This document shows positions 11,224 to 21,240 of a stretch of 64,000 bases of DNA, one piece after another; position 1 is the first letter of the stretch; every line of letters starts with the position of its first letter. Location of the stretch: positions 7,256,501-7,320,500 of the forward strand of contig NC_088315.1 in assembly GCF_910592395.1 (NCBI RefSeq). The letters run 5' to 3'. The stretch comes from Lineus longissimus. Lineage: Eukaryota > Nemertea > Pilidiophora > Heteronemertea > Lineidae. Under the pieces are notes generated by a model. That model saw nothing but the letters and a program-made list of their open reading frames with translations. It did not search any database and was not told the DNA's origin. A program made the position numbers and the translations under genes.

Positions 11224-11875
11224 CATCATAGATTCTACCTTTGGCCATCGTAGATTCTACCTTTGGCCATCGTAGATTCTACCTTTGGCCATCGTAGATT
11301 CTACCTTTGGCCATCGTAGATTCTACCTTTGGCCATCGTAGATTCTACCTTTGGCCATCGTAGATTCTACCTTTGGCCATCGTAGGTTCTACCTTCGGCC
11401 ATCGTAGATTCTACCTTCGGCCATCGTAGGTTCTACCTTTGGCCATCGTAGGTTCCACCTTTGGCCATCGTAGATTCCACCTTTGGCCATCGTAGATTCT
11501 ACCTTTGGCCATCGTAGATTCTACCTTTGGCCATCGTAGGTTCTACCTTTGGCCATCGTAGGTTCCACCTTTGGCCATCGTAGGTTCCACCTTTGGCCAT
11601 CGTAGATTCCACCTTTGGCCATCGTAGATTCCACCTTTGGCCATCGTAGATTCCACCTTTGGCCATCGTAGATTCCACCTTTGGCCATCGTAGATTCCAC
11701 CTTTGGCCATCGTAGATTCCACCTTTGGCCATCGTAGATTCTACCTTTGGCCATCGTAGATTCCACCTTTGGCCATCGTAGATTCCACCTTTGGCCATCG
11801 TAGATTCCACCTTTGGCCATCGTAGATTCTACCTTTGGCCATCGTAGATTCTACCTTTGGCCATCATAGATTCTA
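11224..11875. repeat. Minisatellite, 29 exact 22-bp units plus a partial unit
   Basis: The unit starts CATCGTAGATTCTACC and ends TTTGGC, 22 bp. From 11224 to 11861 there are 638 bp, exactly 29 units with no insertions or deletions, followed by a partial unit. Variation is limited to a few sites (GATTC/GGTTC, TCTACC/TCCACC, CTTTGG/CTTCGG). The first unit and the partial last unit carry CATCATAG while inner units carry CATCGTAG, so each inner unit gains a CpG. Each unit holds the hyphenated palindrome GTAGATTCTAC, and the right edge ends in the 17-bp palindrome ATCATAGATTCTATGAT (11863-11879). Long open frames on the minus strand are a by-product of the repeat. Confidence 0.97.
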
Positions 11876-12073
11876 TGATCAACCTTTGCCCAAATAAGAG
11901 ACGTCAGAACCAAACAAAAAGTTAATGTTACTGGAAAGGAATGTACACTGCTTCCAAATGTCTTAGATAATAGTAAGTATAGATTAATAAGCCACATTAA
12001 TCCATACTTGATGATAGGAGCATAAGACATGTACATGTATATAGATATTTAGGGATGTTTTTAAATCTGAATA

Positions 12074-12230
12074 CAGTAAACCTTGCATGAATTGGACTCT
12101 AATCAACAGGGCCAGCATTTTTGTCTGTTGTGAATGAAATCTGCTAGACTTGACTTGGGTCTCAAAAGACCTGTCAATTATATGGGAGGATCCGGTTTAT
12201 GCGAGTCGGGCATATGCAAGGTTTACACTG
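12074..12230. mobile_element. TA-flanked MITE, family 2
   Basis: A 157-bp element with terminal inverted repeats CAGTAAACCTTGCAT at the left and ATGCAAGGTTTACACTG at the right, flanked by TA at 12072-12073 and 12231-12232. TA target duplication and CAG termini fit a nonautonomous pogo/Tc1-mariner-type element. No coding capacity. It lies between NFYA and ABCB8. Confidence 0.8.
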
Positions 12231-12232
12231 TA

Positions 12233-13638
12233 CCAAATTGTATTTTGTAATATTCTTTGTTGTTGTACAATGTCTCTATTGTAAAGTTTTTCAGGAATGT
12301 CTACATGTATTCTTTGAGTTTTAAACTTGTAGATAGTATGTTTCATGTACTGCGAGGAATAGTGTTGATCTCTTCAATTTTGGCGTCAAGAAGGGCATGT
12401 ACCTAGTTCTTGTCTGCCCTTAACAATGGTTGTTTCAGAGTTTTTGTGTAGATAGCGCAGTAGATATGCATCCGAAAATACAGACAAAGCATCTGTAGAA
12501 TAAGTAGAAAACAATTTTCAATGCATCAATGAACTGTCCTCTAAACAGGAACTTAGCCCAGTTTTATCTGGAGATACTCCCCCTTTAATTGGTGGAAGTA
12601 TTGGGGGCTGAGGGATGGATCAAGCTTGGCCCCAAGTTTAAAACAAGATAGCTGGGGCAAAACGCATAAGATTTTCATCAAAATTCCTGATGAAAATAAT
12701 TTTTGCCAAAACATTACATCAGCCAAATCATGTTCTGTGTAATAGCGTTCGACTAAGCTGATGATAATGAATAGGGTAAGCATTTGTGAGTATTCTAGAG
12801 CTTCTTTTGTACTTATTTTCATTTGATGAACTTGGTGTACCAAAACAAAATGAAAACTTTGTAAATTTTACACTTTGTAAATGGCATTACATGTAACTTA
12901 TGTGTTGGAATGAGTGGGCACAGAGTTGGTGCCGTCACAAGTTGAGCATATTCATCTGTATAGGAATAGTGTAACTATGTACAGTGACAATAGAGAGTTA
13001 AAGAGATTGTCACATTGCATTAATGTTGACACGTGTTTCCTTTCTGCTGATGAGAAGAAAAATGGTTTGATCCTTTCTTACCGTTGGCGTGACGATCTCT
13101 TAAAATCTCCTTGACCTCAACTACTGTATTTGCTCTGTGTAGATGAGTGGGAAATGTAAAATTGTCTCGTTTTAAAGATATTAGTTTCATTTAAAGAGAC
13201 TAATCGGTAAGATTTTGGTATAAAATATATGTTTTAGTGAAAGACAGTTGTGTTCATCATAGTTCTGTTCCTTTTGTTTTCACAACTTTTCCAGGATGTG
13301 TTTAATTTTGTAACAAGGTTGTGCCAGTTTTGGCCTTGTAAATTTTTCCGTGGGGGTTACTGTGAAAATTTGAAAGTCAAATTCAGAAGTGTAGAAGTTC
13401 GATTTTATGTCTCAATATCAATAACAACTCCCAGATTCTGTAAAAATTCCAAAAACTTCTGACCTTGGTACAGCCTTGAATTGAAGAGAAGATGGTGCTA
13501 TAACTAATGAATTGACAAGATCAGTTTCCTCTCATCTACATGGAGTTTGTTTATACAAAGCGGATTTTTATGAAATAATAAAAATACCATGATCTTACTT
13601 TTGTGTCTATGATTCATTTCTACCCATGTTTGCAGTTA
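12233..13638. other. Intergenic sequence between NFYA and ABCB8
   Basis: AT-rich unique sequence. It holds a 10-bp inverted repeat ATTTTCATCA / TGATGAAAAT (12671-12697, 7-nt loop) and a plus-strand AATAAA at 13577-13582 that could end a long NFYA transcript. No coding exon was recognised. Confidence 0.4.
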
Positions 13639-13816
13639 CAGTAGAACCTCTCTATTAAGGATACCCTCGGGACTGACAAGTGCTGTCCTTAATAGAGAGG
13701 TGTCCTGATTAGAGAGGTCAAATGGAATGGAAACAACCAATTTCGGACCAAAACTAGTGTCCTTAATAGAGAGGTTGTCCTTAATAGAGAGGTGTCCGCT
13801 AACAGAGGTTCCACAG
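13639..13816. mobile_element. TA-flanked MITE, family 1 (pogo-like), full copy
   Basis: A 178-bp element starting CAGTAGAACCTCTCTATTAA and ending in its inverted complement (GAGGTTCCACAG), flanked by TA at 13637-13638 and 13817-13818. Internal motifs CTCTCTATTAAGGACA and GACAAGTGCTGTCC recur in all family members in the window. The length equals the nested copy at 22571-22748. CAGT-GAACC ends with TA duplication fit pogo/Tigger-related MITEs. Confidence 0.88.
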
Positions 13817-13818
13817 TA

Positions 13819-14318
13819 TTTTGGAACCAGACATGCTTTTGATACAAGACCAGTCTGGTAATTACTGGAACTTAATCTTTATGTAGCTTGCAGTGGACAG
13901 CCATCATATAATTTGTCATGTTGCACATGTGTGTCCAGTGTATTCTTCACCTGAGGGCACTTAAGTGACAATGGGAATTGGTTGTGAAGGACAAATTTAT
14001 GCCAAGGACTATGATTTGGGCATGAGGCCTACTATTAGTAATTGGGGATATTGGCCAACCACTCAATATTTCATTGGGAGGGATCTTCCTCACACGCCAC
14101 TGTAACTGTCCATTTGGATAGGTTCTTTTGAATGCACACTGCACCTACACATTGGCCCCTACATGGTGAATGGACATTTGGTTACAGTGTATTCACATCA
14201 CAATTGAAGCACTGATAAGGCAATTCGTCCAAGATGACAAGGTTTGTCAGTAATGGGTATCAAATCCACTTTCTTTGCCCAATGAATCCGACACATTAGC
14301 CACAAGACTCCACTATCA
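13819..14318. other. Intergenic sequence with a possible reversed tRNA-like head at its right end
   Basis: Mostly featureless. At 14262-14312, read on the minus strand, a TGGCTAATG box A-like and a GGATTTGATACC box B-like sequence are spaced as in a tRNA gene. This may be the head of a second SINE in inverted orientation, butting onto the SINE at 14319. The match is weak. Confidence 0.35.
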
Positions 14319-14661
14319 GGGAGATCAGTGGCATAGTGGTTACAGCACCGGTCTCATTATCAGGAGGTCATGGGTTTGACTCTTGGAAGGATCACCACCA
14401 TTTCTTCTCTGTGTCCTTGAGCAAGACACCTCACTCTACAATGCTTCTCCTGACCAAGGAGCACATGTATATGGATGGTTCCGACTGGAAAGTTAAAACC
14501 TGCTGTAAGCATCCTATCCAGTGGGACTGGGAGTGATATGCCTAGTGGCTTAATGCTAAAGTATATGGGACAAGCTCCAGCCTGATGCACCATTCTTGGC
14601 TTGGGCTGGAGTTCAGCTGACTTTGATGCTGCCCCTCTTTCGTAGCAGATTGTAATTGTAA
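14319..14661 (+). mobile_element. tRNA-derived SINE with V-like core
   Basis: The head resembles a tRNA promoter: box A TGGCATAGTGG at 14329-14339 and box B GGTTTGACTC at 14373-14382 (one change from GGTTCGANTC). It is followed by GTCCTTGAGCAAGACACCTC, which resembles the central domain of V-SINEs known from fishes (from memory). The 3' end has a short TTGTAA-type repeated tail (14648-14661). Transcription would be by RNA polymerase III. No coding potential. Confidence 0.75.
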
Positions 14662-14761
14662 CCGAGGGCAATGGGACAATTCCTCCTGACAACAAACTCA
14701 ACATTGTTATTCATATGAAACAGCAATAGCAAGATGTTTAATTCATATTCACTTCAATATT

Positions 14762-14767
14762 TTTATT
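14762..14767 (-). terminator. Poly(A) signal of ABCB8
   Basis: TTTATT on the plus strand reads AATAAA on the minus strand, 150 nt beyond the ABCB8 stop codon; it is the first such hexamer downstream. Confidence 0.65.
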
Positions 14768-14916
14768 TAGAAAAACATTCATTCATATATCACATTCAAA
14801 AGTTGAATCAAAATAACAACTGCGTAACACTGTTATCACAGCCAGCTGAGATTTGAAAGTCTAAACCCTACATACTAGACCACAGACCACTTCATGTGGG
14901 AGAAGGATGAGAATCA

Positions 14917-17900
14917 TCATTCGTTCTCTTGTTCAAAGTATTGCTGTTTGACAAGGTTCCAATAAAGTCCCTTCCTCCTCATCAAGTCATCATGATTGCC
15001 TATTTCTGCTACAGATCCCTTGGCCACTACCGCTATCAAGTCGGCGTTTTTGATGGTGCTGAGGCGATGGGCAATGATTATCACAGTGCGACCTGGAAAG
15101 GAATAATTTGATAATTTGATAATGACCACAATAATGATAACACCAATTGAGGTGACCTTAATCCTAAGATAGCAGTGAATGGATTGCAGCAATTGACCCA
15201 ATTGTGACTACTTTCTCAGGTGAATATTTAAATATTAGTTCCTAGAATCTCCCTGGTATATAAATTCAATGATGAGGTCATTTACATCTTATATCTCACC
15301 TTTCATTACTCTATCCAAAGCTTCCTGTACCAATCTCTCAGACTCTGCATCCAGGGCACTCGTTGCCTCATCCAGGATTAGAATGGCGGGGTTCTTCAGC
15401 AAAGCACGAGCAATGGCTATCCGCTGCTTCTGTCCACCAGATACAGTCGTCCCACGTTCACCAACTATCGTATCGTAACCGTCCGGAAAGCCTTCGATGA
15501 ATTTATGAGCATTGGCTAGTTTGGCTGCTTCATAAATCTGAAATGAGGAACATGAAATGACCAATGATGCACCATGCATTTTCTCCTGTTCAACCTGAAG
15601 CCTGGTACTTTTCTGATCGTCCATTTCAACCAACTTTACTCATACAAAGGGTTACACTTCCGATTAGGTAGCATAGCATACATGTAGAAACGTACCTCCT
15701 CATCTGATGCATCTGGCTTCCCATATCTTATATTTTCCTTCACAGATGTAGCGAATAGTTGTGGCTCTTGCTTGATGAACCCTAGCACCTTCCCTCGTAG
15801 CCACGTTGGATCAAGAGTCTTAATGTCCCGCCCACATATATGGATGGTCCCCGAGTCAATGTCATAGAAATGCTCCAGGAGGGCAGCGACAGTCGATTTA
15901 CCTGGAATAGGAAGGTTATGATATATCAGTGGAGGATCTTGGAATGGCACAGAGCGGCAGGCCCCCCCCCTCCTCGTTTGAAAAACTTTTAAAATTGACC
16001 AAATATTTACTAGTGGGTTTCCACTTCAAGTATGTGCATTGACCTACTTTACAGTGGCCTTACTGCTCAAATCATTGTTCAGCAACTCTCACTTGCATAC
16101 AGTGATTAGCTAATGCTACAAGTCAGGTTCTTGAGGCCCAACAAGGGGCCTGATCTTTTACTTACCAGCCCCTGATAATCCACAAAGTGCAACCACTTTA
16201 CCACTTGGAATGTTGATGTTGAAATCGTGTAGGACAACCTGTTCCTTTCGAGATGGGTAGGCAAATTTAACATCTTCAAACTGAACGCAATGGAATTCCT
16301 GACTAGATCGAGCCAGTTCAATCAGTTGATTGTCCTGCACACCACCAGAGAGAGCAATTTTGGGCTGTAAAGCTATGTACTGAAAGTTGAAGTAAAACTA
16401 TTGTAAAATGTATAGCAGTACCTCTTCACAAGAGTTCGCTCAATTGCCGCATTCTTTATACTATTATAGAGTATCTCAGAAAAGGTTAGCACCATCTCAT
16501 GAACTTCTATCACCACACTATGATGGCACCATTTGTGTCCTTGGAAACCTTCAGCATTAATTCCCAAACCACAATTTAATAAACAGTGAAGGATTTAGCT
16601 ACAAGCAACTAGCACTCATGTCAAGGGTGATGTATCTCTATGAACTAACCTCGAACACACGTGCCCCGGCACTCATTCCTCTGACTGCCTGACCAAACAG
16701 TAACGACATCTGTGCCAACGATCTCTGGATAGTTTGAGTGGCGACGAGGAAAGACATCAGATCACCTGGAGACAGTTTATCAGTGGCCAACATACAACCA
16801 CCCGCAAATAACATCCCAAGAACAATACCTGAAAAGGGAATAGCATAGGCGTATATTGACAGCAGATATTTCTAACAAGGAATTTCAGTTCCTTGAAAGC
16901 CATGCTGGTTCATCCAGACTTACAATCTTCAGTACTCCCCACGATCGAACCAAGCCCCCTATTGCGTGGTAGCCAGCAGTGTTAACCACAAGGCTCCCCA
17001 TATATCATACTCACCATTAAGAGCAAAATTCGCCAGGCCCTGGAAAACTCCAATGCCTAAGCCAAGCTTCTGGTTCTGTCTACAAGACTCATTCACCTCC
17101 TTGTTGTAGAGCTCTGTCTCCATCCCCTCCATGGCGAATGCTCGTACCGTGCTCATGTTTCCTACAGCCTCATCGGCCACTGCTACTGCTTTAGCAACCT
17201 GCAAACAAAATCAATTACTGATTTGAGACTTACTCAGATCTCAAATTCATAGTCGATAAAACTTTAGACTCAACTAGAGCTCAAATACCACCAAATACGT
17301 CATTTACAAGAACAAAGTGGTTGTTCCCATTCAATTTGACCTCTCTAATCAGGACACCTCTTTATTAAGGACAGCACTTGTCAGTCCCAAGTGGTTGTTC
17401 CCATTTAATTTGACCTCTCTAATCAGGACACCTCTTTCTTAAGGACAGCACTTGTCAGTCCCGAGGGTGTTCTACAGTTGTTCTCACACATACCTGTTGC
17501 TGAGCAGCTCTTGATAACTTCCGCAAGGACGAACCGATCAGTGCACCAGTAAGGACGATGAATGGGATGACTGCGATTATGACTCCAGTCAGCTTTGGGG
17601 AGATCATCAGTAGTGCTACGGTAGATCCTATTACCTGAAGGAGTCGGGATAAAGAGAAGTTAATGAGTGAAGAAGGACAAATGCTAATCACCCTTGAAAG
17701 TGAAATATTTACTGACATTTATTGAACTTTTGGCTTTAGAGAATCAAATGAAGACTTTCTGAGAGTGAAATATTTACCTGAGTTGTACTCCTTAATCCCT
17801 GAGATATACACATTTTAAAAGAGCTCTTGAAATCTTGAACATCTGAAGTAAGTCTGAAAAAGAAGATAAGGACAATATGATTTCAAGCCAAAACTACATG

Positions 17901-20900
17901 CCTATCTATAGCTTGTCTGTAGCTTAAGTTAAAGAACTCAGATATTTACAGCTCATGCCAATACAGCTGAAGAAGTGAACCTGGCTGTTCTTGGGCTGTC
18001 AAATTACAGCAGGCCCGCAGGTAATACAACCAAGTGATGTGGATCAATGCATTTACTAACCTGTTGATAATTTCTCCCCCTCGATGAGTATCAAAGAACT
18101 CCATGTCCTGCTGGATAATGGAATGGAACAATTTCTTCCTGAGTTGAGCAGCCAATCTTTCACCAATTGAGGAGAGCAGGGTGATGTAAATGAAGGTCAG
18201 GCCAGCCTGTAGGAGTAGTAGAGTGCAAATGTCCTGTACAGGGATTTTTAAAGAGTAATGAGATTAGAGCTGCATTCCTTTTCATTACTGTAGTCATAGT
18301 GAGCAATTTAAAACAACTAGTGAACTATATTTCTAACAATCTTAAATGTGACCTACTTACTCCTTAACCCAGTTAAAAATGTGGTAGAAAGGCAACCATC
18401 TCCGACCATTGTCAGAAATTAATTTTTACTCAAATAATCTACCTGGAGTCCATAAACAGTAAGAAGTTTCATAACTGGCTCTTTCATAGCTGCAATATAG
18501 TCTTCTGTGGCCCCTTTCGTAAACTCCGAGACGACATTGACAAGCTCCCCAAGGTGTGCTGGAATCTGGATGTTAACCACAGCAACTGCAAATGCACTCT
18601 GAAAATATGTCAACAAATTTATGGACATGGTCAAGTGTTTTTATACCCTGGAAGTATTCATATTTGAAGTAGACCTTTTCAGTCAGTTTAGCAAAATTTA
18701 TTCTCTGTTACTGTTAGACACAATGGAGAGGTAGCCTTTTTCAAGTTAATGAAATGCTTCACAAGATTAAGAGAAGTAATTGAAATCTTGATCTAAGACA
18801 TATAAGAGAACTTACGGCAATTGCCCCAAGAAGATACCAACACTCAGGCCACAGCATCTTGCAGAATTCTTTCCAATCAAAATCTGGCTCGGGTTGTCCA
18901 CTGTCATCCTTTTGTTCAGCGACTCTTGACCATTCTGTGTCACCATTTCCATTATCATTCACGAAAATTTGTTTCGGTTTATGGTTTTCTTTTGCCAAAG
19001 CAATTGCTGTTCCAGATAAGGCAAACCCAATGACAGGTTTTGCAAAAGATGATTTGAGGATATTCAAAACTCCTTGTTTTCCTTTCTGTAGGAATTTTCT
19101 GTTCTGGTTAAGAAGTTTTTGGGGATCTATTTTGGATTGCACTGTATGAAACTGAAAGCCCCTCGTTTGGTTAGAAGGTTTGACCATTTGTCGCAGACGC
19201 CATAAATTTTGCCCTGATCCACCATGATTTCTGGGAGTAAAAAGAAGAGAAATGTGGTTTAAATAACAAAGATTTCAACAGAGGAGGCACATGTATGTTT
19301 GTAAACCAAGACTAATCCATTAAAGGATCAAGGGCCAAAAGGTAAAACAGCAACACAGAGCCTAAGAAAAGCAATGGCAACATGTAACTATGATGACACC
19401 AAAGAGCCTGAAGTCTTCAAACTAACGCTTGTCCTATGTCTGTACATACGTCCTACAACAGACCCCGGAAACAGACATTTGACACTTTTGACAGGCAGAA
19501 TTCCAATTACATCGCCTTAGACGAACAGCAAGGATAAGGAAAATACTTTGTTTTGTCATTCATGTTTGACAGTCAATATCGGCACTTATGCCATATAATT
19601 CTTACAGTGAAGAATAAGATTTGTCAATAGTATATTTTGGGACACCCTGTAGTGTAGACGTGTACGCAGTTGCCACAGTGCTGTACCCGTAGCCTACTCC
19701 ACATTAAATCTCCGTCTGATGCTAACCTGACTACAGTAGCAGCACTGGTGGTGAACAAATGTAGATGGCTACGGTGAGCCTGATTAGTTAACATCCTAAG
19801 TGCCATTTCTAGAGGTGTTTATCATTGATGATTGCCAGAAAAAGCAACTTTTTAATTGAAGGGAAAATTTTTCATGGGGGCTGACATTTTTGTTGTTGTT
19901 GTCGCCCTGTCACTTTTATTCACTCCAAAGCAGCCGGCGAATGCGGCCGAAGACCGAAGACCGAAGACAGCCGGCTTGTGGCGACCCCTTTGCGCCATGC
20001 AGCAAGCAATAAATGACGACCTGGAGGCAATTATTTGACAGCTGTACGACAGTATCACAAGCACGAAAGAAGTGGCTATTGACGCAAACTGCAACGCATG
20101 GCTTTTCACCAGTATGAATACAATCAGCCCTTTTTCTTCATGCCGACCCACCGTCGTTGTGCAGCTGCACTCTGAATTCTGTCCTCACTCAAGGCAAATC
20201 AGGTCTCTTGTCTTCCTGGATGAGATTACTGGTATTCAACTTGCGGACAACATCAGCTTTATAATCTTACCTGGATGTTGATGGTAGGCTCACAGGAAAA
20301 CTTTCTTTCGCTTCCCGGCCTGCGGTTGACCCGTGACCAGATTCGAAATGAAGGGCTGGTCTCCACAAAAGACTAAGACCAGTTAAACCATTGGTTTGCT
20401 AATGTAGGAAGATATGAAGTTTTAAAATCTCCCGGCCTAGTCCAGTAATTTTAGCACGTGGCTAATCAATGTGGTCAACTGGGGTCAACAGGGGCGTGTC
20501 CAGGGGGTCCGGACCCCCCCCCCCCCCCGCTCGCACAAAACATACATTTTTTTCCTTCAAGTACATCCCTCAAGATGCCTTGAAACCGCAATATTAGCTC
20601 ATAGAATTTCAAAATTCAAAATTTTTAATGTCGAAAATGGTCTGAAATCGCATCTCAGAGCATCTGTGTTTCAAAATTTACTGGGGAAGGACCCCAACCC
20701 CCGCCAAAATGCGCGCGTACGGCGCGCGTACGGCGTGCGAATTTTTTTCTCTCGCCGAAGGCGCTCGCTATTGTGACCCCCCCCCCCCCCCCCCGGTCAA
20801 CGATAACGATATCCAGTCAATTCATGCATGAACGACTAATATGCGATCCTGATATAACCTTGAGAGTAACCAGCCAGCCTGGTTACTCAAAGATGTAACT

Positions 20901-21082
20901 ACAACGTTCGTACTAAATATAATATAAACTATATAGGCTAACCACTCCTTCGTACCTTCGTAAAATTGAATAGGCAATAGTAGAAAGAAACTGTCTTTCC
21001 CCAACCATTCAATCTTGTTCGGCATTTTGTCATCTTTTAGTACTCACTTTGAGTACAGGACACTTTTTTTCGAAAATGTCAT
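14917..21082 (-). CDS. ABCB8: ABCB8: mitochondrial half ABC transporter
   Basis: Twelve coding exons, right to left: 21082-21048, 19230-18816, 18598-18443, 18233-18061, 17853-17778, 17634-17494, 17198-17015, 16828-16650, 16379-16166, 15901-15696, 15537-15300 and 15092-14917. All junctions are GT-AG and in frame; 2193 nt give 730 aa (human ABCB8 is of similar size). Residues 1-46 hold many Lys/Arg and no acidic residue, a typical mitochondrial presequence. The six-helix transmembrane domain follows (about 140-440), with [18 protein letters not shown] matching the family. The ATPase domain has Walker A GLSGAGKS (520-527, split by intron 9), Q-loop Gln569, signature VSGGQ (625-629), Walker B ILILDE (645-650) and switch His681. 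All catalytic residues are intact. The protein dimerises in the inner membrane, is linked to mitochondrial ATP-sensitive potassium channels and iron export in mammals; its substrate is not decided by sequence. Introns carry a SINE head, a MITE and other repeats. Confidence 0.96.
16936..16998 (-). mobile_element. tRNA-like SINE head in ABCB8 intron 7
   Basis: Read on the minus strand, GGGGAGCCTTGTGGTTAACA begins a tRNA-like segment with box B GGTTCGATCG (16941-16951). It occupies much of the 186-bp intron (17014-16829), starting about 16 bp after the splice donor. A body and tail may continue to about 16865. Box A is weak, so this could be a decayed tRNA pseudogene instead. Confidence 0.5.
17317..17476. 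repeat. Truncated family 1 MITE with 74-bp internal duplication, ABCB8 intron 6
   Basis: Two copies of a 74-bp block beginning GTGGTTGTTCCCATT start at 17317 and 17391; each contains the family 1 motifs CCTCTCTAATCAGGACACC and ACAGCACTTGTCAGTCCC. The right end reads TTCTACAGTTG. It stops 17 bp from the exon 6 donor at 17493. Confidence 0.8.
19846..20290. other. Unassigned GC-rich block in ABCB8 intron 1
   Basis: Richer in GC and CpG than its surroundings, with long open frames on both strands (about 60-100 codons), but no recognisable protein domain. It contains a triplicated GAAGACC motif at about 19950-19970, and at 19868-19890 a 23-bp identity with the 5' UTR of SERGEF (6009-6031). It may be a decayed mobile element or an alternative promoter; no function can be assigned. 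Confidence 0.35.
20471..20800. repeat. Dispersed-type repeat with poly-C tracts, ABCB8 intron 1
   Basis: Starts near GGGGCGTGTCCAGGGGGTCC, has 15 C at 20514-20528 and 18 C at 20777-20794, and contains two ACGGCGCGCG-type CpG-rich motifs near 20710-20730 and CTCGCCGAAGGCGCTCGC near 20752. The layout resembles a repeat type common in marine invertebrate genomes (from memory). The long frame across it is not a gene. Confidence 0.6.
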
Positions 21083-21240
21083 TCTAGCAGACGACACAAA
21101 TTGATCGCGGGAGTTCCGCTAAAGCAATATGGCCGCTACATTTTAGACATGCTTATCTGGTACAGTGACATAACTAACTGTATTTGGACCCAGAATCTTA
21201 GAGTAACATGACAGCAAACTTCTCACGACACTAGGTAAGT
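21083..21240. promoter_or_regulatory. ABCB8 promoter region, possibly divergent
   Basis: The sequence upstream of the ABCB8 ATG contains AATATGGCCGC (21127-21137), similar to a YY1-type site often seen near mitochondrial-gene starts. On the plus strand a strong donor, CTAG followed by GTAAGT at 21235-21240, could end a noncoding first exon of a divergent transcript. Transcription start sites cannot be read directly. Confidence 0.4.

Noticed and set aside
11499-11820. Open frames of about 100 codons across the minisatellite, read as a repeat protein
   Set aside because: Two overlapping minus-strand frames are open only because the 22-bp unit lacks stops. There are no splice or start signals and no domain.
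11224-11861. The 22-bp array as a CRISPR
   Set aside because: There are no spacers; units are directly contiguous, and the window is animal DNA with introns.
20471-20776. 101-codon frame in ABCB8 intron 1
   Set aside because: It runs through poly-C tracts and CpG-rich repeat sequence; no coding signature.
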